Source: Paracoccus seriniphilus (GTDB taxonomy: Bacteria; Pseudomonadota; Alphaproteobacteria; Rhodobacterales; Rhodobacteraceae). From it: a stretch of 64,000 bases of DNA. The notes under the pieces were generated by a model. The model saw nothing but the letters and a program-made list of their open reading frames with translations, had not been told where the DNA came from and did not search any database. Below, one piece after another: positions 7,471 to 16,727 of the stretch. A program made the position numbers and the translations under genes. The DNA is taken from positions 248,001 to 312,000 of the forward strand of contig NZ_CP067131.1 of the NCBI RefSeq assembly GCF_028553745.1, read 5' to 3'. The stretch's first letter is position 1, and every line of letters starts with the position of its first letter.

Positions 7471-8814
7471 ATGACCACGACCCGTCCGCCCCGCGACTGG
7501 CATGATCTGACGTTGGGACAGCTGGATTTCTGGCAAGAGGCCTGCGCCCATCCGGGAAAATCGGTCTCGACCGTTGCCCATGTCACGCGCCTCACCGATG
7601 TGCTGAACCGAGATGCCTTCACCAAGGCCGTCAATCGGGTCGCTGCTGAAGCCGGGGTCTTGTCTCTGCGTTTCCGGACCTGCAATGACGGGATCGTCCG
7701 CCAGACCGTCGACCCCACCCAGACTCCGAAGCTGCGCCATATCGACCTGCGGCAGGAAACGGACCCCGAGACCACGGCCCTGCACATGATGCAGGAGGAC
7801 ATCGACCTGGCGCTGGACCTGACGCGCGATCCGCTGTCGGCACAATGGCTGATCCAACTCGGGGCGCGGGAATGGCTGTGGTATTGTCGGGGGCATCACA
7901 TCTTTCTGGACGGCTATTCCATGTCGCTGATCGAAGGCCGCGTGGCCCGGCTTTACAATGCCGGCCTGTCGGGAGTTGATTCCGGACCTTCCTTCCTGCC
8001 CTTTGCAGATTATCTGCAGGAAGAGAACAGATACCGTGCCGGTCCGTGCCATGCCAGAGACGGCGAGTTCTGGCGCAATTATCTGGATGGCGCGACCGAT
8101 TTGCAGGTATTGCGCAAGGGCGATGAGGATTACCCACAACACCCATATGAAAGCTGCATCGAGCTTGCGCATCTTGTTCCCGCCCTGCGACAAATGGCCG
8201 AGCAACTGCGCCTTGGCTGGCCCGATCTGCTGACCCTGCTGAGCGGGATCTGGCTGTGGTCCTGTCCGGGCGAGGATCGCCGCAGCCCGCGCCAACCGCA
8301 GACCATCTGGCTGCCATTCATGGGACGAATGGGCAGCGTCAGCGCGTCGATCCCCGCAATGGTTGTGAATATCCTGCCCTTTCGGGTCGATGTGTCCGGC
8401 AGCCTGTCGCTATCCGAGCAGCTGGCCATCATGGCGGAGGATCGGCGCAGATGCAGACGACATGGGCGCTATCGGATCGAACAGATGACTTCAGATCGCC
8501 GGATTGGCGAAGCGAAACGGTTTTTCTTTTCTCCTCTGGTGAATGTGCTGCCCTTTGAAACCTCGGAACTTTCTGGCTGCCGGACCGAACGCAGGGTTCT
8601 GGCCGCCGGACCCGGCGACGGTTTCAATGTCAGCTTTTCGGCACGCAATGACGGCAGCGGGCTGGCACTGATCATTGAAGCCGATCCCGCGCTGACCTCG
8701 GCCACGCTTTTCGTCCGTCAGGTCGAAGAGTTCCCACGTTTTCTTGACAACGCCCTTCGGCAGGTCAGCGAACGTTCAGTCGATGAGCTTTGCGCCTGTC
8801 TTCAACCCTGCTGA
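7471..8814 (+). CDS. Free-standing NRPS condensation enzyme, VibH-like
   Basis: 447 residues, a single condensation (C) domain with no adenylation or carrier domain. The active-site motif HHxxxDG is present as HHIFLDG (142-148). Free-standing C domains such as VibH join carrier-bound 2,3-dihydroxybenzoate to a soluble amine instead of a second carrier, for example norspermidine in vibriobactin synthesis. With EntE and the separate carrier nearby, the expected product is a mono- or bis-DHB amide; the amine is unknown. The ATG at 7471 is preceded by AAGG; an in-frame ATG at 7438 lacks a ribosome site. The 3' end overlaps galM by 13 bases, tail to tail. Confidence 0.87.
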   Translation: MTTTRPPRDWHDLTLGQLDFWQEACAHPGKSVSTVAHVTRLTDVLNRDAFTKAVNRVAAEAGVLSLRFRTCNDGIVRQTVDPTQTPKLRHIDLRQETDPETTALHMMQEDIDLALDLTRDPLSAQWLIQLGAREWLWYCRGHHIFLDGYSMSLIEGRVARLYNAGLSGVDSGPSFLPFADYLQEENRYRAGPCHARDGEFWRNYLDGATDLQVLRKGDEDYPQHPYESCIELAHLVPALRQMAEQLRLGWPDLLTLLSGIWLWSCPGEDRRSPRQPQTIWLPFMGRMGSVSASIPAMVVNILPFRVDVSGSLSLSEQLAIMAEDRRRCRRHGRYRIEQMTSDRRIGEAKRFFFSPLVNVLPFETSELSGCRTERRVLAAGPGDGFNVSFSARNDGSGLALIIEADPALTSATLFVRQVEEFPRFLDNALRQVSERSVDELCACLQPC

Positions 8815-9779
8815 AATCTGTAGGCCACGCGATGTGAATAGACCTGCCCCGGCCGCAGAATGCTGTTTGGGAAATCGGGTCGGTTGGGCGCATCCGGCCA
8901 ATGCTGCGTTTCCAGCGCGACACCGGCGCGGGGGCCATAGACCCGCCCCTGCAATCCACGCAAACCGTCAAAATGCGCGCCATCATAGATTTGCAGCCCC
9001 GGAGCGTCGGTTTCGACCTGCATCCCGAGACCACTCTGGCCCGTCAATTCCGCAACGGGCCGATAGCCCGCAGAAGGGTCCGACAGGCAAAAGTTGTGGT
9101 CATAGCCCTCTGCGCCGATCTGGCGGGGCACACGGAAATCAAAGCGGTTGCCCTCGACCGACGCGGGTGCCGGCAAGGGGATCAGATCATCATCTACCGG
9201 CAGATAGTGATCGGCGGCGATGCGCAGCTTGTGGTCACAGATATCCGCGCTGCCATCCAGATTGAAAAAACCGTGATGGGCCAGACTGCAGGGGGTGGGC
9301 CTGTCACTTGTTGCAGAGATGCGGAACTCCAATGCGTTACCACTCAACGAAACGGTCACGCGAATATCCATGTTTCCCGGAAAGCCCATATGCCCATCCG
9401 CCAGCCTGTCGCGGAATGTCGCGTGAGCCGCTCCGACATCTTCGACCTGCCAGATATGGTGGTCGATTCCGTCCTGCCCGCCATGCAGGATGTGGCGGCC
9501 ACGGAAATTCGCATCAAGGTGGTAACCCTGCCCGTCCAGCGCGAAACGGGCACCGGCGATCCGGTTGGCATACCGCCCGACCATGGCCCCGACATATCGG
9601 CCCGCATCCAGGTAATCGACGATATCGGCACATCCCAGAACCAGTGAATGGTCCACGCCCTTCATGCGCAGATCGCTGACGATCACACCCAGCGTCAGCA
9701 CTGTCGCGCTCAACCCGCCGCCCTGCAACGTGATGGCATGGACAGGGCGACCATCGGGCAGCCTGGCAAATTCCTTCAT
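8802..9779 (-). CDS. galM: Aldose 1-epimerase (galactose mutarotase)
   Basis: 325 residues. It interconverts alpha and beta anomers of aldoses. Conserved family elements seen: GRYANRI near residue 75, HGG (in HILHGGQDG) near 100, the histidine-bearing SLAHHGFFNLDG near 170, and the C-terminal ALETQHWPDAPN with the catalytic Glu segment. The ATG at 9779 has AGAAGGA at proper spacing; a longer frame upstream adds 45 unconserved residues and is rejected. It has no operon partner and is convergent with the condensation gene. It may serve the sugar-uptake system further right (inference). Confidence 0.88.
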   Translation of the reverse strand: MKEFARLPDGRPVHAITLQGGGLSATVLTLGVIVSDLRMKGVDHSLVLGCADIVDYLDAGRYVGAMVGRYANRIAGARFALDGQGYHLDANFRGRHILHGGQDGIDHHIWQVEDVGAAHATFRDRLADGHMGFPGNMDIRVTVSLSGNALEFRISATSDRPTPCSLAHHGFFNLDGSADICDHKLRIAADHYLPVDDDLIPLPAPASVEGNRFDFRVPRQIGAEGYDHNFCLSDPSAGYRPVAELTGQSGLGMQVETDAPGLQIYDGAHFDGLRGLQGRVYGPRAGVALETQHWPDAPNRPDFPNSILRPGQVYSHRVAYRFQQG

Positions 9780-10025
9780 GGTGTCATCCTTCTGGAGCGG
9801 TTTTCCTGCCACGAGATCGGGCTGCTGCATGCGATCACCATCATCGAATGATTGTGCGCAGTTTTCCAGAGTCGCCATCCTTTCCGTTCGACTCAGGGTC
9901 ATTTTTTTGAGCACGAAACCGGACGCGGGATTGGCAAATGTCTGTTTTCATGTCATTTGTTCTTCAGCGAGTAGGAGAGTCACCGGAGCCTGTACGGGCA
10001 TCCGGTCGAAGAAGGAGGGGCAGAA
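9780..10025. promoter_or_regulatory. Divergent region between galM and the sulfite dehydrogenase gene
   Basis: 246 bp, no gene. An inverted repeat CAAATG/CATTTG at 9935-9940 and 9954-9959, with direct ATGTC repeats inside it, is a possible regulator site for the sulfite dehydrogenase operon. A strong ribosome site (GGAGG) precedes the ATG at 10026. Confidence 0.3.
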
Positions 10026-11324
10026 ATGTCAGACGATCAATCAGAAATCCACGTTTCCGAAACGGTTGAAGCCGCATCGCAAGAGGCCGAGGTCTCGAAG
10101 GGCCGGCGCAAGTTCCTGCGCACGACCGGGCTGTCGGCCTTTGGTGCCATGCTGGGCATGACGATTCCCTTCGAGAAGAATCTGCCCGATGGTCTGGTGC
10201 CCGTCGCGCTGGCTCAGGATACCGGACAGGACATGATGGCCGACAAGAACGGGCTGATCGTTCTGAACGACCGTCCGCTGAATGCCGAAACCCCGGCCCA
10301 TCTGCTGGATGATGACATCACGCCCTACGAACGGCTGTTCGTGCGCCTGAACGGTCTGGTGCCGCAGACCGCACTGGATGCCGATGCCGAGGGTTGGACC
10401 CTGACCATCGATGGCGAAGTCGACCAGCCGCTGACGCTGACCATCGCCGACCTCAAGTCGAAATACGAACATGTCACCCGCCGCATGGTCCTGGAATGCG
10501 GTGGCAACGGGCGCGCCTTCTTCAATCCCGGCGCCTCGGGCAACCAATGGGGCCTGGGTGCGGTCGGCTGCCCCGAATGGACGGGCGTGCGTCTGGCCGA
10601 TGTCCTGAAAGATGCGGGTGTTCGCGATACTGCGGTCTATACGGCCCATTACGGCAATGACGTCCATCTGTCCGGCGACGAGGAAAAGGACACCATCTCG
10701 CGCGGCGTTCCGATTGAAAAAGCCATGGAAGATGATGCGATCATCGCCTGGGCAATGAACGGTCAGCCGATCCCGGCGCTGCACGGCTTTCCGCTGCGCC
10801 TCGTGATCCCCGGTTATCCCGGTTCGGTCTGCCAGAAATATCTGACGCGCATCTGGATCCGCGACCAGCAGCATGATGGCGCGAAAATGACCGGCTATTC
10901 CTATCGCCTGCCGGCCTATCCGGTTGCGCCGGGCACCGAAGTGCCGGAATCCGACATGGTCGTGATGACCGAAATGCCGGTCAAATCGCTGATCACCTTC
11001 CCGGAAACCGGCGCCGAGGTCACCGCGGGCGAAGCCACCGAAGTGCGCGGACATGCCTGGGCGGGCAATGGTGATGTCGCGGCAATGCATGTCTCGACCG
11101 ATTTCGGCCAGACCTGGCAGGAGGCCACGCTGGAACCTGCGGTCAACCGCTTTGCCTGGCAAAGATGGCGGGCCAATGTCACCTTGCCGCAAAGCGGCTA
11201 TTACGAGGTATGGGCGCGCGCGACCGACAAGAATGGCGTCAGCCAGCCGGTAACGACACCGGGCTGGAACCCGCGCGGCTATGGCAACAACATGCAGCAT
11301 CGCATTGCGCTGATCGCTGCCTGA
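10026..11324 (+). CDS. Periplasmic sulfite dehydrogenase, molybdopterin subunit (SorA/SorT/SoxC-like)
   Basis: 432 residues. It oxidises sulfite to sulfate in the periplasm and passes electrons to cytochrome c. A twin-arginine-type signal (GRRKFLRTTG, 26-35) marks export of a folded cofactor protein. The sulfite-oxidase Mo-pterin domain contains the Mo-ligating Cys158 in VLECGGNGR; a C-terminal dimerisation domain (from about residue 300) follows, ending in GWNPRGYGNN, typical of the family. The next gene, 65 bases on, is a small monoheme cytochrome, so the pair resembles SorAB. Sulfite could come from organosulfonate degradation, for example taurine (see 24905-26284). Confidence 0.88.
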   Translation: MSDDQSEIHVSETVEAASQEAEVSKGRRKFLRTTGLSAFGAMLGMTIPFEKNLPDGLVPVALAQDTGQDMMADKNGLIVLNDRPLNAETPAHLLDDDITPYERLFVRLNGLVPQTALDADAEGWTLTIDGEVDQPLTLTIADLKSKYEHVTRRMVLECGGNGRAFFNPGASGNQWGLGAVGCPEWTGVRLADVLKDAGVRDTAVYTAHYGNDVHLSGDEEKDTISRGVPIEKAMEDDAIIAWAMNGQPIPALHGFPLRLVIPGYPGSVCQKYLTRIWIRDQQHDGAKMTGYSYRLPAYPVAPGTEVPESDMVVMTEMPVKSLITFPETGAEVTAGEATEVRGHAWAGNGDVAAMHVSTDFGQTWQEATLEPAVNRFAWQRWRANVTLPQSGYYEVWARATDKNGVSQPVTTPGWNPRGYGNNMQHRIALIAA

Positions 11325-11389
11325 TGCCGTCCAATTCCGCGACCGTCGATGATGGTCGCGGGCCCATCACCATGAACTGAGAGGATGCC

Positions 11390-11806
11390 ATGCGCGGTAT
11401 CACGACGGGACTCACCCTTGGTCTGCTTGGCCTGTTTGCGGCATTTCCCGCTGCAGCCCAAAGCGACACTGATCCGATGCGCGCCCTGCGCACTCAAAGC
11501 GCGGTGCCTGCACCCGAAAACCCGATGTTCGCCCTTCGCGCGTCCAGCCAGCGCGACGACAGTGACGGCCCGGCCGGAAACGAGGAATTCGGCGGACTTC
11601 CCGACGCTCCGGGTGCCGAGGAAACCTATTACCAATGCGTTGCCTGCCATTCGACCGACATCATCAAGCAACAGCGCATCACCGATGCCCGCTGGGATGA
11701 TCTGTGGGACTGGATGGTCAAGAAACAGGGCATGTTCGAGCCGGAACCGGAAACCAAGGAGGTCATCCTTGGCTATCTGAAAACCCATTTCTCCTCGGAG
11801 CGCTGA
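11390..11806 (+). CDS. Monoheme cytochrome c, electron acceptor of sulfite dehydrogenase (SorB-like)
   Basis: 138 residues with a cleavable signal peptide (about residues 1-23, ending AAAQ). It has one heme-binding CVACH (Cys83, Cys86, His87), and Met115 is the likely axial ligand. About 55 residues between signal and heme are low-complexity and acidic. The gene follows the molybdopterin subunit on the same strand with GAGAGGATG before its ATG, so it should be the heme partner of a SorAB-like complex. A stem-loop terminator follows at 11815-11848. Confidence 0.82.
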   Translation: MRGITTGLTLGLLGLFAAFPAAAQSDTDPMRALRTQSAVPAPENPMFALRASSQRDDSDGPAGNEEFGGLPDAPGAEETYYQCVACHSTDIIKQQRITDARWDDLWDWMVKKQGMFEPEPETKEVILGYLKTHFSSER

Positions 11807-11814
11807 TCCTGTTC

Positions 11815-11848
11815 ATCCGCCGTCAGCCGATCTCCGGTGACGGCGGAT
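11815..11848. terminator. Stem-loop between convergent cytochrome and TRAP permease genes
   Basis: A perfect 11-bp inverted repeat, ATCCGCCGTCA and TGACGGCGGAT, with a 12-base loop, lies in the 52-bp gap between two genes that read toward each other. The T-tract is weak on both strands. Position and symmetry suggest a bidirectional terminator. Confidence 0.7.
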
Positions 11849-11858
11849 CTTCCTCTGA

Positions 11859-13136
11859 TCAGCGATACAGCTGCTGGGGCAGCCACAGCGACAGCTGCGG
11901 AATGAAAGCCACCATGATCAGCACGACCAGCAGCGGAATCAGGAACGGGACCGTTGCCTTGACGCAGCGTTCGAAGCTGACGCCAGACACGCCTGCCAGC
12001 ACGTAAAGCACCAGCCCCACCGGCGGCGTCAGCAGACCGATCATCAGTGCCAGCACCACCACGATGCCCAGATGCACAGGGTCAATTCCTGCCTGCGTGG
12101 CCACGGGCAGCAGAACCGGGACGAGGATGGTGATCGCAGCGACCGTTTCCATGAACAGGCCCAGCACCAGCACGATCACCAGAATTGCCAGCATGACGAA
12201 CATCGGGTCGCTTGAAATCCCCAGCAGCCCACTGGCAAGATGGGCGGCGATCTGGTTGGAAATCAGGATCCAGGCAAAGATCGAGGAGGCCGCCACGATC
12301 AGCAGGATCGAAGCCGTCGTTTCGACCGTATCGAAAAGAACCCGCACCAGGTGACGCCAGGTCAGTGAGCGATAGACGAACATTCCCAGAATCAACGTCC
12401 AGATCACGGCCGCAACGGCTGCCTCGGTGGGCGTGAATGCCCCTGTCATGATGCCCCCGATAATGATGGCCGGGGTCAGCAGAGGCAGAAAGGCACGCAT
12501 GAAGCTTTGACTTACATGGGGCAGGGCCAGTGCACCGTCACGCGGATAGCCACGCTTGTGCGAATACCAGGCAACCATGGTCATCAGCGCAAGGGCCATC
12601 AACATGCCCGGCAGCAATCCGGCGACGAAAAGTTCGCCAATCGAGGCGGATGCCATGACGCCATAAACGATCAGCGGCAACGAAGGCGGAATGATCGGAC
12701 CGATTGTCGAAGAGGACGCCGTCACGCCCACCGCGAAATCGGTGTCATATCCGGCCTGCCGCATGGCGCGGATCTCGACACTTCCCAGCCCGCCCGCATC
12801 GGCCACCGCGGCCCCGGACATGCCGGCAAACATCACGCTGGCGCCGACATTCACATAACCCAGCCCACCGGGCAACCAGCCGATCAAGGCGCGGGCAAAG
12901 CCGAAGATCCTTTCGGTAATGCCCCCGGTATTCATCAGATGACCGGCCAGGATGAAGAAAGGCACCGCGAGCAGCGGAAAGCTGTCCACGCCGCCAACCA
13001 TCCGGTGCAGGACCACCGCATCAGGCAGACCAGCCAGAGAGACATAGGCCAATGAGGCCAGGCCAAGCGCGACCCCGACCGGCAATCCCGCGATCAGAGT
13101 CACCGCCAGCACGGCAAACAAGACATATAGATCCAT
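11859..13136 (-). CDS. dctM: TRAP transporter large permease (DctM-type)
   Basis: 425 residues, almost entirely hydrophobic with about 12 membrane segments. Family-typical stretches are FFILAGHLMNTGGI, the GMSGAAVADAGGLG loop, and SSSTIGPIIPPS. It is the ion-coupled channel subunit of a TRAP importer. The start at 13136 leaves four bases after the small-permease stop, with GGGGG upstream; a longer frame with non-membrane N-terminal sequence is rejected. It is the last gene of the run that also carries dctP, dctQ and the sugar ABC transporter. Confidence 0.93.
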   Translation of the reverse strand: MDLYVLFAVLAVTLIAGLPVGVALGLASLAYVSLAGLPDAVVLHRMVGGVDSFPLLAVPFFILAGHLMNTGGITERIFGFARALIGWLPGGLGYVNVGASVMFAGMSGAAVADAGGLGSVEIRAMRQAGYDTDFAVGVTASSSTIGPIIPPSLPLIVYGVMASASIGELFVAGLLPGMLMALALMTMVAWYSHKRGYPRDGALALPHVSQSFMRAFLPLLTPAIIIGGIMTGAFTPTEAAVAAVIWTLILGMFVYRSLTWRHLVRVLFDTVETTASILLIVAASSIFAWILISNQIAAHLASGLLGISSDPMFVMLAILVIVLVLGLFMETVAAITILVPVLLPVATQAGIDPVHLGIVVVLALMIGLLTPPVGLVLYVLAGVSGVSFERCVKATVPFLIPLLVVLIMVAFIPQLSLWLPQQLYR

Positions 13137-13140
13137 GATG

Positions 13141-13668
13141 TCAGACGGCCCCCAGCCGGGACATGGCGATCTGATCGGGGCTTTGCCGCGCGATACGCAA
13201 GAGATTGATTGCACAGTAAAGGGCGGTCAGCGCGCAGGACAGGGTGATCACCGTGTAGAGCGCCGATTTCGGGACCGGGACCGATATCATCATCTGCGCG
13301 GCAGTACGTTTCATCATATGCGTGCCGATAAGAGTCAGCCAGATGAAGAAACCGCAGGTCAGCGCCTCGGTGATCAATGCAAGCGGCTTGACGGCACCTG
13401 CGGGCACATGGCGATAGACCAGCCCCAGCGCCAGATGCGTGCCTCGACGCGAACAGATCGCGGTGCCCAGAAATGTCAGGGCAATCAGACAATAGCGGGC
13501 GACCTCTTCGGTCCAGCTGATACTGTCATTGAGCACGTAGCGCGTCACGAACTGCAGCGCGACGATCACGATCAGAAAGGTGAACAAGGCAAGCGCCGGT
13601 AGATCCTCGGGCCTGACCACCGAGATGTCGTCGGTAATTTCTTCGAAATCGATATTTTCGCCGGACAT
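13141..13668 (-). CDS. dctQ: TRAP transporter small permease (DctQ-type)
   Basis: 175 residues with four predicted membrane helices. The segment LNDSISWTEEVARYCLI is the hallmark of DctQ proteins. It partners the large permease encoded four bases downstream. CAGGAGCGG precedes its ATG. A GC-rich stem-loop separates it from dctP. Confidence 0.92.
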   Translation of the reverse strand: MSGENIDFEEITDDISVVRPEDLPALALFTFLIVIVALQFVTRYVLNDSISWTEEVARYCLIALTFLGTAICSRRGTHLALGLVYRHVPAGAVKPLALITEALTCGFFIWLTLIGTHMMKRTAAQMMISVPVPKSALYTVITLSCALTALYCAINLLRIARQSPDQIAMSRLGAV

Positions 13669-13686
13669 ATCCGCTCCTGTTGAAAA

Positions 13687-13710
13687 CGGGCCACCCCTGC
13701 GGGCGACCCG
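13687..13710 (-). terminator. Intra-operon stem-loop after dctP
   Basis: On the minus-strand transcript a 10-bp stem (two G-U pairs) with a GCAG loop forms just after the dctP stop and before dctQ. There is no T-tract. Such hairpins behind binding-protein genes often stabilise the upstream mRNA so that the binding protein outnumbers the permeases (known for transporter operons; inferred here). Confidence 0.5.
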
Positions 13711-13718
13711 GGATCACA

Positions 13719-14702
13719 TCACTCGTTGCCCGGCAGCGCCTGCAGGCGCTCGAATTGTTCCTTGGTGAAAGGCACATCAGCAGCCAGCAAAGCCGGTTGG
13801 ACCACATCGATAAAGGCACCGCGGTCAACCTCATGAACATTCGTTCCCTGCTCGATGAACCAGTCGGCCAGTTCGCCTTCGGCCTTTTCGATTTCAGCGG
13901 TCACTTGTTCGGCATTCCTGACCAGGGCCGCGCGCAGGATGTCCGCATCCTCCTCGCCAATCTTCGAGACCGTCATCGGCGACAACAGTGTCAGCGTGCT
14001 GTTCATGATATGGCCGGTCAGGCTGATATCGCTTTGCACCTCATACAGCTTCTTGGCCTGGATCGTGGTCAGCGGATTTTCCTGCGCATCGACAACCCCC
14101 TGTTGCAGCCCCAGATAGACCTCCGAAAAGGCCATCGGCGTGGGGTTGGCCCCCGTCGCCTGAGGGAAGATCATATAGGCTGGAGCATTCGGCACGCGGA
14201 TCTTCAGACCTTCCATATCGGCGGGCTTGGTGACGGGTTTGTTGGCGGTGACATGGCGCGCGCCGTAATAGCTGACAGCGGCAACTTCGACGCCATCCAT
14301 GTTGTTGGACAGTTCTTGCTTCATTTCCGCCAGCAAATCGCTGTCACGGAAAGCGCGCCAGTGATCCATGCCCCGCAGCGTGAAGGGGTAATCCGTCATG
14401 CCGATGGGTGCATAGTAAGACGACACGAAACCGATGCCGGTATAGATGATATCCAGCGTGCCAAGGGTCAGACCTTCGCTCAGCGCCAGTTCCTCGCCCA
14501 GTTGCGAGGCCGGATAGACCTCGATGGTGACGCGCCCATCCGTGGCCATCTCGACCTCTTCAGCGACGCGCAATGCACCCTTATGCAGGGGATGCCCGGT
14601 TTCATAAACATGGGCGAATTTCAGTGTCTCGGCCAGACCGGGAATGGCGGTCAGAACCGTTGTCGCAATGGCAAGCGCCGTCGATGCCAGTATGGTTTTC
14701 AT
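13719..14702 (-). CDS. dctP: TRAP transporter solute-binding protein (DctP-type)
   Basis: 327 residues with a signal peptide ending at about residue 24. It has the DctP pattern: KFAHV near the mature N-terminus, VEVYP-like IEVYPASQLG, and LKIRVPNAPAY, where the Arg normally binds the substrate carboxylate. The substrate is therefore an organic or sugar acid, but it cannot be named from sequence. The gene starts only 37 bases after the stop of the upstream ABC permease gene, so both transport systems may share a transcript. Confidence 0.92.
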   Translation of the reverse strand: MKTILASTALAIATTVLTAIPGLAETLKFAHVYETGHPLHKGALRVAEEVEMATDGRVTIEVYPASQLGEELALSEGLTLGTLDIIYTGIGFVSSYYAPIGMTDYPFTLRGMDHWRAFRDSDLLAEMKQELSNNMDGVEVAAVSYYGARHVTANKPVTKPADMEGLKIRVPNAPAYMIFPQATGANPTPMAFSEVYLGLQQGVVDAQENPLTTIQAKKLYEVQSDISLTGHIMNSTLTLLSPMTVSKIGEEDADILRAALVRNAEQVTAEIEKAEGELADWFIEQGTNVHEVDRGAFIDVVQPALLAADVPFTKEQFERLQALPGNE

Positions 14703-14739
14703 GGATATGCTCCGTTGGACCAGTTTGTTGTGATGGAAT

Positions 14740-15732
14740 TCATTTGGCGCGTTCCGCGCTCTTGCTCATGCGGGCCTGAAGCAGGATCACCGCGAACAGC
14801 ACGCCGCCCCGGATCACCATCTGCCAATAGGCCGACAAGGAAATCGTGCCGCGTCCGTTCTCGAAATTCAGCAGGTTGAAGACCAGTCCCAGCAGCAGCG
14901 CCCCGCCCACCGTCGCCGGGATCGAACCCAGCCCGCCGGTCAGCAATGTGCCGCCAACCACGACCGAGGCGATGGCCGTCAGTTCCCAGCCCGTGCCCTC
15001 CAATGGCTGGCCGGCACCAAATCCGCTGGCCAGGAACACTCCTGCCAGCCCCGCACAGCCGCCGCTGAGCAGATAGACAAAGACCTTGGCCCGCGTGACC
15101 TTCAGCCCCATCAGGCCCGAGGCTTCCTCGCTGCCGCCTACGGCCAATACGGTTCGCCCCAGAGGCGTGCGCTCCAGCACGACCCACAGGATGACTGCCG
15201 CGATGGCCACCAGAACGATGGTCCAGGGAATCGGGCCAAAGGCCTTGTCCATGCCCAGCTTGGTGAAATTGGAATCCCAATCCACCGCCACGGTCTGATT
15301 GCCTGAAATCACCAGTGATCCGCCCTTGGCCGCCAGCATGGTGGACAGCGTGGCGATAAAGGGCGGCAGGCGCATCGGCACGATCAGGATTGCGTTCACT
15401 GCCCCGAAGGCCACCCCCGCGGCGACTCCGCCGATCAGCGCGGGCACAATGCCCCAGGGTGAAAGATAGGCTGCAACAATCGACGTGAAGGCAGCAACAT
15501 AGCCAACCGACAGGTCAATTCCGCCGGTCATGATGACAAAGCACATCCCCAGCGAAATGATGATGAACATCGAGTTGTAGTTCAGAAACGATCCCAGGTT
15601 GTAGGCGCTGCCGAAATTGTCATAGCGCAGCAGGCCAAAGATGATCATCGCGGCCAGTGCCACCCAGACCCCCGACATCTGGGCGTGCCGCCCCATCAAT
15701 CCGCGCAAGTCGAACATCTCCGCATTTGCCAT
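14740..15732 (-). CDS. Sugar ABC transporter permease 1 (RbsC/YtfT-like)
   Basis: 330 residues of the branched RbsC-type permease family, with about 8-10 membrane segments. Typical pieces are GGIDLSVG in the middle, NGVAF-like AAGVAFGAVNA, and VVVGGTLLTGGLGS near the C-terminus. It follows permease 2 with a three-base gap. Two different permeases with one ATPase is the arrangement of the YtfQRT-YjfF (galactofuranose) system, so the pair probably forms a heterodimeric channel. Confidence 0.92.
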   Translation of the reverse strand: MANAEMFDLRGLMGRHAQMSGVWVALAAMIIFGLLRYDNFGSAYNLGSFLNYNSMFIIISLGMCFVIMTGGIDLSVGYVAAFTSIVAAYLSPWGIVPALIGGVAAGVAFGAVNAILIVPMRLPPFIATLSTMLAAKGGSLVISGNQTVAVDWDSNFTKLGMDKAFGPIPWTIVLVAIAAVILWVVLERTPLGRTVLAVGGSEEASGLMGLKVTRAKVFVYLLSGGCAGLAGVFLASGFGAGQPLEGTGWELTAIASVVVGGTLLTGGLGSIPATVGGALLLGLVFNLLNFENGRGTISLSAYWQMVIRGGVLFAVILLQARMSKSAERAK

Positions 15733-15735
15733 GGT

Positions 15736-16710
15736 TCAACCCTTTCTCATTTGTTGCGCATAGACGGCGGCAACAATGATGCCCGCCTTCGCAATCAGCG
15801 CGACTTCATCCGCGACGCCATTGGCCAGCAGCGTGTATTTCACCAACTGGATCACCACGGCGCCAAGGATCGCCCCCCAGATCGGCGCCCGCCCCCCTGA
15901 CAGGACCGCGCCGCCAACCACCGCCGCGGCAATGGCGTCCAGTTCCATCAGATTGCCGATCCGCGCCGCATCCGAGGCCGAGTTGATCGCCACGACGATC
16001 AGCCCCGAGATCCCGGCCAGAACCGAACAGGTCGCATAGGCCATGATCTTGACCCGCGTCACCGGCACACCCGACATGCGGGCCGCGCGCTCGTTTCCGC
16101 CCACGGCCAGCAGATAGCGCCCGCTGGCGCAGTAGCGCACGACATACCAGATGGCTGCCGCGATCACGATCACCAGCCAGCCCTGCACGGGAATCCCGAA
16201 CAGCCGGGCGGTGCCGATGAAGCTGAAGGAAGGGTTGCTGAAGGTTTGCAGGTTGCCATTGGTCAGCACCTGCGCCACGCCTCGACCCGAAATGAAGAAT
16301 ATCAATGTCGCGATGATCGGCTGCACACCCAGGATCGCGACCAGCGCGCCATTGAAAATGCCGCAACAGAGGGCCGCGATCAGGGGCAGGACAAAGGCTG
16401 CCCCCAATCCCAGAACCGGATAGCTTTGAGCAAGATCAGAGGTAAAGATGATCGGGGCCATGGCGCCCGACAGGGCCATGACAGCGCCGACACTCAGATC
16501 GATACCGCCTGTTGCGATCACCAGTGTCATCCCTACAGCCACCAGCGCGATCGTCGCGACCTGGCTGACATTCACGGCCAAGGTCTGGGCGTGCAGGAAG
16601 TTCGGTGTGATCAGGATGTTGAAGATCAGCAGCACCGCAAGAGCCGCCAAGCCGCCATGGCGACTGATACTGACCAGAGACAGGCGCTCTTTGCGGGCGG
16701 GATTGTTCAT
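15736..16710 (-). CDS. Sugar ABC transporter permease 2 (RbsC/YjfF-like)
   Basis: 324 residues from the ATG at 16710, which has AAGGA six bases upstream. An earlier ATG at 16731 would overlap the ATPase stop as ATGA, and one at 16716 also exists. RbsC-family signatures are GGIDLSVGAVMALSGAMA and VVGGAVLSGG. About 9-10 membrane helices are visible. It is distinct in sequence from permease 1. Confidence 0.92.
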   Translation of the reverse strand: MNNPARKERLSLVSISRHGGLAALAVLLIFNILITPNFLHAQTLAVNVSQVATIALVAVGMTLVIATGGIDLSVGAVMALSGAMAPIIFTSDLAQSYPVLGLGAAFVLPLIAALCCGIFNGALVAILGVQPIIATLIFFISGRGVAQVLTNGNLQTFSNPSFSFIGTARLFGIPVQGWLVIVIAAAIWYVVRYCASGRYLLAVGGNERAARMSGVPVTRVKIMAYATCSVLAGISGLIVVAINSASDAARIGNLMELDAIAAAVVGGAVLSGGRAPIWGAILGAVVIQLVKYTLLANGVADEVALIAKAGIIVAAVYAQQMRKG

Positions 16711-16727
16711 GATCATTCCTTCATCAC

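Noticed and set aside
2825..8814. Full enterobactin, bacillibactin or parabactin pathway
   Set aside because: No multidomain NRPS, cyclising or thioesterase gene is present within the window, so a named product is not supported.
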